Part shown: positions 44,296-57,800 of the stretch, piece by piece | Position numbering within the stretch: the first letter of the stretch is position 1 | Layout of the letters: each line of letters starts with the position of its first letter | Source of the DNA: Macrosoma leucophasiata | Lineage: Eukaryota > Arthropoda > Insecta > Lepidoptera > Hedylidae | DNA: 64,000 nucleotides | Direction of reading: 5' to 3' | NCBI GenBank assembly: GCA_036365455.1 | Contig: JAWQUS010000016.1 | Coordinates: forward strand, 18,561,001-18,625,000 | Program-made: the position numbers and the translations under genes | Notes under the pieces: generated by a model | The model's database searches: none | What the model saw: the letters and a program-made list of their open reading frames with translations, nothing else | Told to the model about the DNA's origin: nothing

Positions 44296-47200
44296 ATGGC
44301 AAATAATGGTTTAGATACGCGTTACAGGCGAACCAAGTGTAGTGGTACGAGGAAGGGACCGCAGTTTCGATCATGGATTTGGTGCATACTTCTAAAGTGT
44401 TTGATAAGTTTTCCGTGCATATTCTCGAAATGTTTAGGTGTCGACATTACTGTGGGAGTGTACCCCCCAGGTGATATAACTGTGAGATATGGTGATCCTC
44501 TGGAGATATTTTGTTTAGCTGATAATAATTATACAGCAGATGATATCGAGTTCACGCTAGCTGGCAAGCTTTTAGAGTCTGAGAAGGTGAACACGACAAC
44601 GCGCCGTTTGTACATCGCGAAGCCTGAGATTCAAGCCAAATCGTACTACTGTAAAAACCGAAAGACTGGTAAAATATGCACCAGTCGAGTACTTGTTGAT
44701 TCTCTGCCAGTGAATGTTACAGATTTTAATTGTATATCAAAGAATTTAGATGTACTGAACTGTTCATGGACGTACCCTGAGACTAAAAGCAATGTCAATT
44801 TCTCAAACACATTTGACATTCACGGTACCAAAGTGAAGTGGTGTAGAGCTGAGAAAATAGAAAATACAAACACAAGGTTCTGCATGTGGAACACAACAAG
44901 TTCACCAAGATACAGACAGCAAGAAATAGAACAGCATTTCTTTCTTAGATCCTGTAATGTTTTTGGTTGCAATGACCAAAATTTCACAATTGATCATTTT
45001 TCGATTGTGAAACCTGATTCTCCCATTGATCTGAAAGTAGTTAAAAATGGAACCCACAGTGTTGTACTGAAATGGGACATCCCAAACAATATAGTAGATT
45101 TCTTAACATGTGGTGTGGATCACATAATAGAATATCAGATAGCAAAAATAGATAACAATACAGAATTTCATGAAGTGGACACATCATCTCTTCCACCTAA
45201 AAATAAAACGTATAGGTTTCCATTGACAAATCTTCCATACGCTAATATGCAATATGCAGTCAGAGTGTACATCAAATCAAAGAAAGCTGTGAAAAAAGAA
45301 TACTGGTCAAAATTCAGTAGTTATTTGTTTCACACATATAGTGAAAAGCCGCAAAGACCCCCGGATATGATAGCTGGAGGATTTGATCAAAGTTCGTATA
45401 AAAACAGTAGAGTAGTCTATATATACTGGAAACAACTTGAAGAATATGAAGAAGCCGGTGCTAACTTCACATACAAAGTTCTGATTACCCAGAGGAACAC
45501 TAGTCAAACAGTTTTTCCTGATAAGAACAAAAGTCTGAGCTATGTAATTCTGGACAATGCTTCTCTAGATGCTATTGAAGCAACAGTTTGGTCTTTCAAC
45601 ATAGAAGGATCCTCGGAAAATAGTAGTCACTTATACATCCCACCATTGAGTGATACAACATCCCTTCGGCTCACATCTTTCACTAAAATTGCATATGAAA
45701 ATGGTACTTATGCACTGTCATGGGTTGGGATTCAAAATGTTGACAATTATACTTTGTTCTGGTGTCAACACAACAACACACAAATCTGTTCGGGACGTAT
45801 GAGTTTTGCTGTGATAAACAGTAAGAAGATTAATCATGTTATTAATTTGCCACGAGAGCATAGATATCAGTTTGCTATATCTGTAAATAATGGGACAAAA
45901 ACAAGTGGCATGGTGTGGGCCAAATGTGATATATCTAAAGATGGTTTTGCAATGTATGGTTTCCCTATGCATTTGAATTATGATGCACCTCAAAAATCAT
46001 CAGTCACTCTCAGATGGGTAATGGATTGTGCTCTGGAAGATGGTATCATTATTGGTTACAACATTACTTACTGTCCAGTTGTACGGACTAGTAGTAATTG
46101 TGATAAATCTGTGAAAGCTAAATATGAATACATACCAAATCCTAAGCAAAAACAAGTCACCATAAAGAATTTGTTACCTTTTCGGACATATCAATTTAAT
46201 TTTTCACTGGAAACTAAATATGGACAAAAGAATATAGAAAATGCAACTGCAGTGATAACAACGTCTGAAGACACACCGACGAGTCCAATAAATATACTTA
46301 TATCAGATGTTCAGAATGATTCATTAGTCATTTCATGGGATCCACCCATTCATCGAAATGGTAACATTGGCAAATATGTTATTAAAAACTTTGGTAAAGA
46401 AATCTATGCTGTTGAAGTTTCAGGGCCAGATGATACAAGAAGAAATGTTACTCTGAAGGACCTCCGAAGCTTTACCAACTATTCATTGACTGTACAGGCT
46501 TGTAATATTAATCCCATATTCTCATGTTCTGGAATAGGCCCCAATGATGGATTGTTTGTGAGAACGAGAATTGGTACACCAGGTAGATTAAGAGCTCCAA
46601 CAGTCAATAATAATCCTGATCTACTTCAATGGGAACCCCCAACTATTCCTGGAGGAACTGTTGATAAGTATGAAATACGACGCATTCGTGACAATCTTAA
46701 AGAGGAAATCCTAAATACTACAAATTTGTCATATGCATTGGCTCATTGTGAAGAGGTGGTTTCAACAGAAACTTACCAGGTTAGAGCTGTGAACTTCGAT
46801 GATGACTATAATCATGGTGTGATCACAGTAAAAGGCAATGTCACAATACCCACCAGAGACGCAAACGACACTTTAAGAGAATATCCTGGCGAATGGAGTG
46901 AGCCAAGCACAGTTGCGTGCAGAAGTAAAGATGGTCTTATGATGATTTATATTCTCATGGGAATATTCGCAATCATTGTAATGGTTTACGGATCAGTAAA
47001 GTTTTATAAAAAATATCGTAAAATGGAAGATATAAAACCAGTTTTGCCAAATGGCTTGGGTATACCAGAAAAAGATATATCGAAATACACATTCGGCGGT
47101 TGGAATCCGTCCAATAAAGATGAAAAACCGTCATCTGATGAAATGTTATTGCTGCCAAATAGTAAAACCGTAGTATCATCGCCAGAACTCAAGCAGAAAG

Positions 47201-48075
47201 ATGACACATGTGGCGGGAGTGATCACACCGACAGTACGGTGTTGTCCGATTCGTCGCGTGGGCCCGTCGACAGACAAGCTTCCACCTCGGATGACGGTTC
47301 TAATTCGTCCCTCAATTTGGAAGTCGAACCTGTCAAAAGTGATGAGAATAACGGAATCCAGGAGGAAGAATCCTCAACTGCGGAGACCGAGAGCTCTCGA
47401 GAGAGTTCACCGTACTTCAATGAGAGGACTTTTAAGAAAAATCCAGCTAGTGGTTATGTTCAACCAGTAGTTAGTCCAACAACTGGCTATGTGCAATCGG
47501 CTCCAGCACCCACAAAGATCGCGCCTCAGGTCGCACCATCGCAGCCTGCGAGCTCCAGTTACGTCATGGCTGGACTTTCACCGCCGATATTCACCACTGG
47601 CGTCGCGCTTCCTACAGTGACAAACCCCGCGACTTCGTCGGGATATGTGCTTCCCGAGGAAGCGAGGTCTATGAACTTTCCCAAGTTAGGGCCGTCGCCC
47701 ACCAAAGTGATAGGACCCGAAAGCTTGCCTACCGTAATGCCCATCTTGCCGCCGCTAGCGAAGCATGGCGCGGACAGCAGCTACATCCAGTTGCAGTCAT
47801 TGGACGCTTTGCCTAGTCTTAAAACAAGTGTACGCAACACAGTGCCATTGAAACCGCCCACGTCAAGCGGCTACGTGAGTCCCGGGGACGTAGTCATCAA
47901 CAAACACCTGAACAACATGCTGAACGCCGGACAGCTAGCGGAGGAGTCGGCCATTTTGGATCCCACGATGTCTCCCGACGCCTACTGCCGCTTCTCGTGG
48001 AGCACTGACCCCGCCAATGATAATCTACACTCGTTATTCGCCGATTCGCCATCGCGAAATTCCTCTAAAAATTGA
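44296..48075 (+). CDS. dome: Domeless, JAK/STAT cytokine receptor
   Basis: One uninterrupted 1,259-codon frame. A hydrophobic stretch at about residues 25-45 (SWIWCILLKCLISFPCIF) serves as signal sequence. An Ig-like module follows, then a cytokine-receptor module with the FNC...LNCSWTYP cysteine pattern and a WSKFS motif at 337, further fibronectin III modules with many N-glycosylation sites, and a WSEPS motif at 867. A single membrane span lies at about 881-904. The 355-residue tail has a Pro-rich box1-like start (KPVLPNGLGIP) and repeated S/T-G/S-Y-(V/I) motifs. Insect Domeless binds Unpaired-type cytokines and activates JAK/STAT. Unpaired has no clear moth orthologue, so the ligand is left open. 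The start was chosen as the first ATG of the frame, upstream of the signal sequence. Confidence 0.93.
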   Translation: MANNGLDTRYRRTKCSGTRKGPQFRSWIWCILLKCLISFPCIFSKCLGVDITVGVYPPGDITVRYGDPLEIFCLADNNYTADDIEFTLAGKLLESEKVNTTTRRLYIAKPEIQAKSYYCKNRKTGKICTSRVLVDSLPVNVTDFNCISKNLDVLNCSWTYPETKSNVNFSNTFDIHGTKVKWCRAEKIENTNTRFCMWNTTSSPRYRQQEIEQHFFLRSCNVFGCNDQNFTIDHFSIVKPDSPIDLKVVKNGTHSVVLKWDIPNNIVDFLTCGVDHIIEYQIAKIDNNTEFHEVDTSSLPPKNKTYRFPLTNLPYANMQYAVRVYIKSKKAVKKEYWSKFSSYLFHTYSEKPQRPPDMIAGGFDQSSYKNSRVVYIYWKQLEEYEEAGANFTYKVLITQRNTSQTVFPDKNKSLSYVILDNASLDAIEATVWSFNIEGSSENSSHLYIPPLSDTTSLRLTSFTKIAYENGTYALSWVGIQNVDNYTLFWCQHNNTQICSGRMSFAVINSKKINHVINLPREHRYQFAISVNNGTKTSGMVWAKCDISKDGFAMYGFPMHLNYDAPQKSSVTLRWVMDCALEDGIIIGYNITYCPVVRTSSNCDKSVKAKYEYIPNPKQKQVTIKNLLPFRTYQFNFSLETKYGQKNIENATAVITTSEDTPTSPINILISDVQNDSLVISWDPPIHRNGNIGKYVIKNFGKEIYAVEVSGPDDTRRNVTLKDLRSFTNYSLTVQACNINPIFSCSGIGPNDGLFVRTRIGTPGRLRAPTVNNNPDLLQWEPPTIPGGTVDKYEIRRIRDNLKEEILNTTNLSYALAHCEEVVSTETYQVRAVNFDDDYNHGVITVKGNVTIPTRDANDTLREYPGEWSEPSTVACRSKDGLMMIYILMGIFAIIVMVYGSVKFYKKYRKMEDIKPVLPNGLGIPEKDISKYTFGGWNPSNKDEKPSSDEMLLLPNSKTVVSSPELKQKDDTCGGSDHTDSTVLSDSSRGPVDRQASTSDDGSNSSLNLEVEPVKSDENNGIQEEESSTAETESSRESSPYFNERTFKKNPASGYVQPVVSPTTGYVQSAPAPTKIAPQVAPSQPASSSYVMAGLSPPIFTTGVALPTVTNPATSSGYVLPEEARSMNFPKLGPSPTKVIGPESLPTVMPILPPLAKHGADSSYIQLQSLDALPSLKTSVRNTVPLKPPTSSGYVSPGDVVINKHLNNMLNAGQLAEESAILDPTMSPDAYCRFSWSTDPANDNLHSLFADSPSRNSSKN

Positions 48076-48193
48076 GTTAACTTCGTATTCGATATTGTGA
48101 GACAGTACTGATATACAATTAGACATAGTGACCGAATTGTACATATTGAACATTAGTAGCTTTACAGAGTGCTATAAAATTTATTGGACATTA

Positions 48194-48202
48194 TAAATAA
48201 AT
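48194..48202 (+). terminator. dome poly(A) signal
   Basis: ATAAATAAATATT about 120 bases after the dome stop and 270 before the WASH start codon. Best candidate for dome 3' end formation. Confidence 0.6.
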
Positions 48203-48469
48203 ATTTTACACAAGAACATGGATGTGTCTAGTGATAATTCTTGTGCCTTATTAATTTATTTTAGGTGGTTTAAAGAAGCTCATTAGGTAAGATTTCTGTT
48301 TTATTGCTCATCAATTGAATGTTGGCACTAATTCCAAATGCACTCTGAAACCTGAATAAGACGCGTCTTTGAATGTAGTATATGTTGATACATTTATAAA
48401 GGCGATTGAATCGTGAAGAAAACAATATCAATTGTTTCAGAAGATCTACACAAATAACAAAGTATAACA

Positions 48470-48844
48470 ATGGAAGGGGTATATAAAATCAATTTGATAC
48501 CCAGTGATTTGAGTATGGAAGAAACTGTACTTCAGATTGCGGACACCCTCGATAATCTCAATGGGATAGTGAACGACGTGTTTGCGCGCGTGAACAACAG
48601 ACTCAAACAAAACATGGATAAGACAGCCAAGTTGCAAGAACGGATAGAACTTTCTAGAACTAAAGTAGAGAAAATTGCTGGCATGCAGAAGGCGGTAAAG
48701 GTTTACTCTAATGCTAAATACCCTTCATCGATTGTGCACGAAAACTATCAATCTATCTTCGATTTGGACGCTTATCGCTACGAGCCACAGAAGGTCACTT
48801 TGAGTGGAAAAGCTCAGCGGCTGACCAATGAAAAAGGGATTCAG
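48470..48844 (+). CDS. Washc1: WASHC1 exon 1
   Basis: Starts MEGVYKINLIPSDLSMEETV, includes the helical ARVNNRLKQNMDKTAKLQER region and ends LTNEKGIQ at donor CAG|GTAACT. 125 codons, phase 0. Confidence 0.96.
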
Positions 48845-51800
48845 GTAACTATTAATAGAATTATCGATCGTGAAGTGTCAATAACTCCTAACTTAACTAC
48901 CTGTGCCTGCGACTACGTCCGCGTATAATAGTAGCCTAAGTTACTCCTTATTACATAGCTACCTGCCAGTGAAGGTTGCGTCTAAATCAGTAAAGCCGTT
49001 CCAGAGATTAGCCGAAACGAACAGACAGACAAAAATTGTAAAAGATGACATTTTGGTAGTAGGTACCGTGTATACACAATATGTACATATAGGTAACTAT
49101 TATGCATTAAATAAAAAGCTTTTTATACCTATTACAAACAGACACTCCAGCTTTATTTATTTGCAACTAGCTGACCCGGCAAACTTCGTACATATAGCCT
49201 CAGAATGAAATAATGTGTCAAAGGTTTGATAGATACCTACGGACTATTTGTATGCGAAAATGAAATTGTGATTTTTTCTATTTTCCTTCAATTTCTTCAC
49301 ATTTTCTTACCTTTTAAACCTTCCCTGGACTTCCAAAAATCATTCAAAACGAAAATTAGCCAAATCGGTTTAGTCGTTCTTGAGTTTTAGCGAGACTAAC
49401 GAACAGCAATTGATTTTATATATACAGATATAGGTATACCTATTTTAAACATTTAATCGTGTAATAAGTAGAAACTAAATTTTCAAATCGCACACATTTT
49501 GTAGTAAGAACTTGACACTTCACTGCTATAACGTTAAAGGATTGTTGTTTTTCGTTCTCATCCAAAACGATTTTTGTTTTATAGGAAAAACTGCACTTCT
49601 TCCACGTGAAAGTGGCTGAGCCTAAGAACGCGAAACCCAAGAATGATTTCGAATTGAGAGACATTGTCGAAAGCATGGCAACAGTGGGCGATCTATTGAT
49701 ATTTAATACAGACGAAAGCCCTTACCTGGGTACCACAAAAACTCCTACGTATGTGCCTAGGGTACCGCTAAACGTGGAAATTAAGACCACATTAGAAGAT
49801 GCACCTCCATCAATAATGAACAGAAATATTATGAAGAGAGAAATCGACGAATACATGTACGCGCCGGGTATGGGAATGGTAAGTTTGTTTCTACTTTTTT
49901 TTTATTTAATATTCAACAGATACATGATCAAGGAAACTTATAAACTAAAATCTCGCCAAACTGACGAAGCAGTTTGTTGGCAAGGTACAAACTCTGTTCT
50001 ATACTATTTCGCACGTTCTTGTCGTACGTGATCCACTTTTCATCACCAGTTATCAGCTTCTTCAAAAATGATTCGGTTTCATTACGTCGTAATAAAGAAT
50101 CACAAATCAGTACACGGTTCATTAGGTTTCTTTCAGTGAGCTCGTGAGGTACCCAAATATCGAGCTCTTTTGTACCCAGCTTTTTTCAAATGCGCCAAAA
50201 CTGTTTTGTGATCAATTCTCAGTTCTTCAGCTACGTCGTAACTACTGGTATGTCGATCTTGCTCCACTTTTTCATAAATGGCATCCATTTTATCCGTAAT
50301 AGGGCGACCAGAGCGAGGTGCATCTTTGACATCAAAATTTCGGGATTGAAAACGCTTAAACCAAATTTGTGCTACTCTCACAGACACTGCACTAGGTCCA
50401 TAAACATCGCAAATTTTTTTCGCTGCTTGCGTTGCATTTTTACCTTTTTTGTAGTAAATTTTTAAAATGTATCGAATTTCTTCATTAGATTCACTCATCT
50501 TGACAGTACGAAAAACAAATGAAAATCACACATTTGCCTAATTATAATTTGGAATTATGTTCTTTAAAATTATAACTTTCAATGATACCAAAACCAGCCA
50601 GATACAAATACTACAGCCAAAGAGATTTTATTACAAGTTCATACATACTATAATGCGAAAAGACTTTTTCCCCAACCTATTATTAAAATCACGTAAGGAC
50701 TCACTGGGCTCAATTAACCAAGTTAATGCGTATTTTGCTAATGTTGGTAAGGAACTAGCAAACAAAATAAAATTGCTCCCGAACACCTCGCACAATAAAT
50801 CAACTGCGACTGAGATTCCACTCCATTCTATGGTCTTATTCAATGTAGATGACTCTGAAATAGAGAATGTTATACTATCTTTAAAAGATAATTGTGCAAT
50901 TGGTAACGATGGTATTTCAACGTATCTAATAAAATCCACTAGACAAATTTTAATCCCATTACTAAGACACATATTTGATTTGGCCATTTCATACGGCGTC
51001 TTTCCAAGAGCATTTAAAGTTGCTATAGTCCATCCTATTTATAAGAGTGGTGACAGACACAGTGTTACTAATTATAGACCAAACTCAGTATTGACAGCTT
51101 TTTCTAAAATTTTCGAAAAATTTATAAATCTGAGACTAATAAACTTTTTAAATGAAAACAATGTATTAAGCCCAAATCAATTTGGCTTCAGAACCAGTAA
51201 ATCAACGGAAGATGCCGTTTTATCAGTAACTAGCACCAATGTCGAAAACCTTGACAAAAAACTTAAAAGCGTTGGTATCTTTCTTGATTTATCCAAAGCG
51301 TTTGACACTGTGTCTGTTCCAATCTTGTTGAGAAAACTGGAGAACGTTGGTTTCCGAGGTGCTGCACATGACATTTTCCGTAGTTATCTAACGGATCGTT
51401 CCCAATATGTGAAGATAGATGGCATCAAAAGTCAGCTTGCTCCCGTTAACTATGGCGTGCCTCAAGGCAGTGTGCTTGGACCTACACTCTTCCTTATTTA
51501 CATAAATGAGCTATGCTTGCTACAAATTCCAAACTGCAAAATCATCTCGTATGCCGATGACACTGTTCTTCTTGTACACGGGAAATCTTGGTTGGACACA
51601 AAAGCATCTGCGGAGAATGCCCTCACGCATGTGATGTACTGTCTTTCTAAAAATCTCTTGTCTCTCAACCTTGCCATGTCCAAAATGATACCATTTGCCT
51701 TAAACCATTTTTCTGAACCTAAAGATACATTCTCTGTTCAAGCACATGTTTGTTTTAGTAATGTGGCTCCGGATAGTTGTCACTGTACATACATTGAAAA

Positions 51801-54800
51801 AACGACATCTATAAAATATCTAGGTGTTTACATAGATAAATCACTATCCTGGAAATTACATATAGAAAATTTTGTATCGCGAGTGAGAAAGTTAATCTTT
51901 GTATTCAAAAACTTGAAATCATGCCTAGATTTTGACTGCCTGAAAATGGTATATTACGCACTTGTTCAATCTATTATGTCCTACTGCATAGTATCCTGGG
52001 GTGGGTCTGTACGGAATTATATGCATAAACTAGAAGGTGCCCAGCGAGCTATCCTCAAGGTAATATTAAATGAATCTCGACGTTACCCCACTGCACAGTT
52101 ATTTTCTGATTGTCAAGTTTTAACCGTGCGACAACTCTTCATTCTACACACAGTTCTCAAAAAACATTCCAGTATCAGCTTTAATCCAAAATTCCAATCA
52201 ACTAAACGAAGACACGATAAAGTCTGTCTTAATGTTAAACATCGCACCAGCACTGCTGGTCGTCATTTTTACGTTATTGGCAACTTTTTATATAATAAAA
52301 TAAACAAACAATTAAATGTTTATCCCCCACATCATCAAAAATGAAAAATATAACAAACAAATGGTTACAGTCGTTGTCATATGATGAGACAGAAAATTTA
52401 CTAAAAGCACCTAAATAATGACATTACCATACAATCAATCAATCACAAAACAAAATAACTATACCGCAAATCAAATCATATCAAATTAATCCAAACTATA
52501 GTTTCATACCACAAAACATGTAATAATGTATTACATTTGCTACTTATTTAGTCAGCTAATCTGCTTACAATCTTTTCTTTTTTGTGATTTATAAGCATTT
52601 AAAAAAAAAAAAGTAAAAATGTTACTTAAGATTTTGGAAATATGTTTGGAGGTGGGCGTTGGTATCTGCGACACAGTTTATACTACTGCAGGTATCATCG
52701 TTTCCTTTGTTAATGTATCGCCTTTCTGTTATTGATTCCAAATAAAGATTATATTATATATTATATATTGTAAGCCAAATCGGTCCAGCCGTTCTCAAGT
52801 TTTAGCGGGACTAACGGACAGCAATTGATTTATATATATATAGATATGAAAACTCGATCTAGGTATTTCAAATTTAAGTTTGAAATCGACTGGGGCGCGT
52901 GGATCAAATATGGTCAATTTTTGTTCTTTTTTTCATGGCTTATATTTGGTCCAATGCTGCTTGAGGGGTAAACAGTAGACACTTAATGCTGTTAGGTATA
53001 TTTATATGTATAGGTACTACTCAATTTCTTTATATTTTCTTACATTTGAAACCTTCCCTGGACTTCCAAAAATCATTCAAAACTAAAATTAGCCAAATCG
53101 GTCCAGCCGTTCTCGAGTTTTAGCGAGACTAACGAACAGCAATTGATTTTTATACCCATATAATAATATAGATCTTTTGTTTACCAATATTTGCATTTAA
53201 TTGGCAACCTAATGTACCTTTACACAAGTTACTTTTAAAAACTTATGCAAACAAGCACGCGAACAAAAAATTAGGCAAATATATCTAATGATACTCAAAA
53301 TATTTGTTAGGCCAATGAGAAAAACAATAATAATCTTGTTATTCGTTCCAAGGTTTGATAGTAAAATGTCTTCCTGGAAAGCAAATGCAAACTTATTTGT
53401 TTTTTTTTGTGTTATCATGAGAGCAAGATGTGCCCGAGCAGTTTACATTTTTTTTATGTTATGGCATCGCTACGATACTTTGTACAAAACGATATTTCGT
53501 ATTCGTAATACGCAGTAAAAGTCAAAGTCAGTCAGTCAATTTATCAGTCCGTCAGTCAGAGTCATAGTAGGTAATTCGAGTAAAGCGATGGCTTCTTTAC
53601 TAGAACATTTATAATTAAGTTTTGGAGGCAACTCGAAACAACGTGTTTTCGCACTGTTATTCTATTTCACTATATACGGGCACTGTAATAAACCTATATC
53701 AATTAAAATGCCACCAACTTCATTTAATGTAACTCAAAAATACACAAAGAAAATGAAATAAAATAACAGCACCAGTGACCTCTTTCAAAGTTCCCACCAA
53801 AACTCCCCCAGTTTACATTGATGGCAAATCCATTGGTTGACTGGCAGAGAGCGCTTAAGCGTTAAGTCCGCCATTTGTACCGATATTTTATTGATGCAAT
53901 AAAGAATAAATAAATCCAATAATTAAGTTTTCTACATAAGTCCGCACAGTAAATTATTTAAAAATGAAATCATCTGCTTGATAATTTTTCTCGCGGTTAA
54001 TATTCAACAAAACGTAATTAAATTTGTATAAAACCACAAAAATATGTGTGTTTGGCTATCAATAACACAATTTCCGACTTAAACAGACCGACACCACCAC
54101 GGCTATTTGTTAAAATAAAATCATAGCCAAACACTTAAATAATATTGTATTTTTAAATCAGACGTACGTTTTCACACAAGGAAAAGGTTAAAAATAGTTG
54201 TACAGGCGTTGTGTACTATTTATTATTTATTATACTTACAAAAAAACCTATCGAAAGTCGGACAGGTCGTACACGTAAATATGTATATAATGTTTAGCTT
54301 TTTTGGGTTATGACCGGCCAAATGGCCTTATAAGAAGGCCCATAGTAGATGATCAGTCACGCAAAGAGCTGTGCTGAAGACTTAAGAGAGCTACGCTCGA
54401 CGTCTCCTTGCGAGAACGAATCAGAAATGAAGTGATCAGCATGAGAACAAAAATAGCCGACATAGCTCACCGAATAGCCGAGTTCTCGAATGTAGGCCGG
54501 TTCTCCACGAGCTCGACCGATAACCTGGTGAAGGTCGCGAGCAATCGCCGGATGAGGGCGGCCCAGGGGTGCGTCCGTCTATAGATATTGCTGCCGATAT
54601 TGTCATTGTTGTCAAATTTTCGTGTCGAATTGTGGCTCCTTTGAAAGCAGTAGTGATAATCTGACTGATGTTCTTGCTTTTGTAGGTAATAATAAACAAG
54701 CGATAATGGTAGATTATTTAGATTATTGTTATTGCTTTTAAAATAAAAATTGACATGAATATTTGACAGCAATAACAATGCCGACTGCAATGTCGATAGG

Positions 54801-57800
54801 CGGACGGCCTCCAGGACCGTTAGTGGTGGCAATCTATAAGGGGAGCTTTTGTGGGGCAGTTGACGTGTTTCGTCTGAAATTATAAAGATGATGATGGTGA
54901 TGATAAATAAATTATAATAAATACGTTTACTCTCACAGCCCCACACTAGGTATAACCTGTGTCGTGGGTGCCGTTGTACACACACAACACATACACAAAC
55001 ACCCAGATCCGAAAGAAATATCTGAAGGCCATACAAATATTTATCCCGGTGCGGGGATCGAACCCGCGACCCTTCGAATCAAACGGTCATCTCACACCGC
55101 TGGACTAACCGGGTAGCCGATACGTGATTAATTACTTTTAAAGAGGCAAAACAACATGGAGCTCAGAGGTGGCAACGTGGCAAGTCATCTGCATTTTGCA
55201 GCTCGGCATCAATTCTGATATTTCCTTTAAACATCGATAGTGTCAAATAAAATTAAAATAGATTATAATAATAAGTTAAGCCAATTAATAAGAAAAAAAC
55301 AACGGTTAGATTTTCATAGAAGAGATGAGAGCTAGTTATTTTGCTATAAACCAAGGAATAACAAATTAAAGTTGAACGTTCGTTCCGCTAACGTAATAAT
55401 ATGAATATAATTGTATCACTAGAAATTTCCAACGCACATAGACTATAGATTATCCTGAGAAAAAATATAAATACTCTTGTTTACGACAAACACAATAAAA
55501 AAACCTAACTGTTTCTTGCTATTTGGTGCTATATAATATTGAATTTCAGTGTCACACGATGTTTATGTTTGTACAGTGCCGGATTTAGGCTTCTGGATGC
55601 CCTGAGCTGCAAGGTTTCTCCTTGATGAGCAAAAAAGAGATGAAGCTTTAGAAATTTAAGAAAAAACGGAAAGTAAAATTTCGGTTTCGAGGTCGCAGGT
55701 TCGAATCCTGCCCGAAGTCAAATTTTTCTTTCCGTTTTTTATTTAATTTCTAAAAAGTTCACTCGCATGTGTTATTTTGAAAAATAAACAGTACAAAAGA
55801 TGCATTCTTAATTTTTTACTACTACCGGACGAAATCCGTAAGGGGTATATGCCGTAATCGCCACGGTTGGCATGCGGTCATCGTAGTGGCGTTAGTTTTA
55901 TCGCGGGACGCTGCTGCTTATCCTATTAGTATTTACTACCGGTTCGGTTGACCCACTAGTAGTACTTGTGGGCACAAGTAGAAAAAGTAATTCTTCCTCT
56001 AGTGCAGTCCGAGACGACGTATATAATAATAAATAAATATTTGCTCCACACACTTTTCAACTTAAAGACTAATATACAATGTTAAATAAGAAGTGCAAGG
56101 AAAAAAAAAAGACGTGGAGAGGTGGAGTCACGTCCCTACGCCACACATTTCTAAATAGAATAGCGTTGTTTTCAAAAAATAAAATCAGCTTTGCTTACGG
56201 TTCATTGGAAGTTTTTTCCTCTTGGTAACTTCCTACTTTCACGGCCGCCGTTGTGTTTGGCATACAATCTGTATCGACAAGCTTACCTTGGACTCGTGCG
56301 TGGCTAAAAATGTTTGCCTCCGAATTATCACTCATCCATCCTGCTAGTCGAACTTTCCCATCTGCATATCAATAAGTGATGACTATAAGGATAAAATGTA
56401 GTAGTCATCAGTGACTGCAATCAGTGTAACTATACATGAAGTCATGTATACTACGCCAAACAATTTTGGCGAACACATGACCTCATGTAACGTGCTCATG
56501 TAAATTGCTTTAAGTTAGTAACACACGTCCAGATTTGGTACGGATCGGACCGCCGAGTCTGTACGCTCCGAACCAAAATTGGCCGTGTGTAGAGTCCGAC
56601 GGACATAATTATGCATTAAAAATCAAGTCCGATGCGGTCGGCTCGCGCGGATTTGGTCGGCGGAATCCGGTCGTGTGTTACTACTATGTTTCGACAGTGT
56701 TTCCACTTGGATATTCCTCATTTTGGATATTGTAAAACCAGGATGTCCTGGTAAACTTTGACGAGGATTATAAAGTATATGAATCTGAATGAGTAGGCAG
56801 AGTCTGAAATTAATGAAGTCTATATGACATGGCATATATTGGAAGTAGGGAAAAAACCTTGATGACATTTGATTCATTCATTAATATACTTAAATTATCA
56901 ATTAACTTTATCTCAGTCTTATTTAGAAAGGAGTAATTTCGATATATATTTTTTTTCAATTGAATTGTCATTAGTCTAAGATAAGGACAAAACCGTGATG
57001 AACTGCTCTTTGGCTCAGTCTTCTTTTAACTTATTTAGCTCATTTTATCTTGTAATGAATTTTCCTGAATAATCAAACGTTAGATAGATATGTTTTCATA
57101 AAAATATATATTTTTAATTTTTAACATATTTTAATATGTCGTTCATTGGAAATATGAAAGAAAAATATAAAAAGCGCGTGAGTTAAAACGAGAGCAACGC
57201 ATCCACTACGTCACGGTATTTGAGAGCTAGAGCTACTTAGTTTATTTAGGTTTGCCTGTTGGTCTTACCTTGATAAGTACTTCAATTTTGATGTGCCTAT
57301 GACATATTTACTACTTATAACATTATTGAATAATATTTAAAAAATCAAACGAACAATATAACGCATAAATGTAGCTAAATTACAATTTAGGACCTTACAA
57401 GAACATGAACGCATTAGAACGGCTATGCATTTGTTAAACAGGACAAACTAGACTGTATCGACTGCGGGCTGCGGGGAATATTAAGCGTAAATTACGTTAG
57501 CTTGGGGCACTATATCATACTTTATCTTTCAATAAATCGCCAGCAATTACCGCGAAACGATTTATTCGTGATTAGTCAGCCGATATCCGTGAGATATTCT
57601 AAGAGCAGTTCAATGTTCTCATGAGTGCATAAAGACTAGTGACCCGTTCAACCTTTGAAAGGGTGCTTATAAATTATGGGATTCAAAATATAACTTACTA
57701 AATGACATTAAATAGATTTAATTTAGTAATATCGCCAGAGAGAGAGTAGGTGTTAGACATCTATACAAAATCCTAAGGTTTCATTCTGATACGTTCCCAA

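Noticed and set aside
55043..55118. tRNA gene on the minus strand
   Set aside because: Joined directly to a SINE tail that occurs elsewhere (16401-16490); a tRNA-derived SINE head is the simpler reading.
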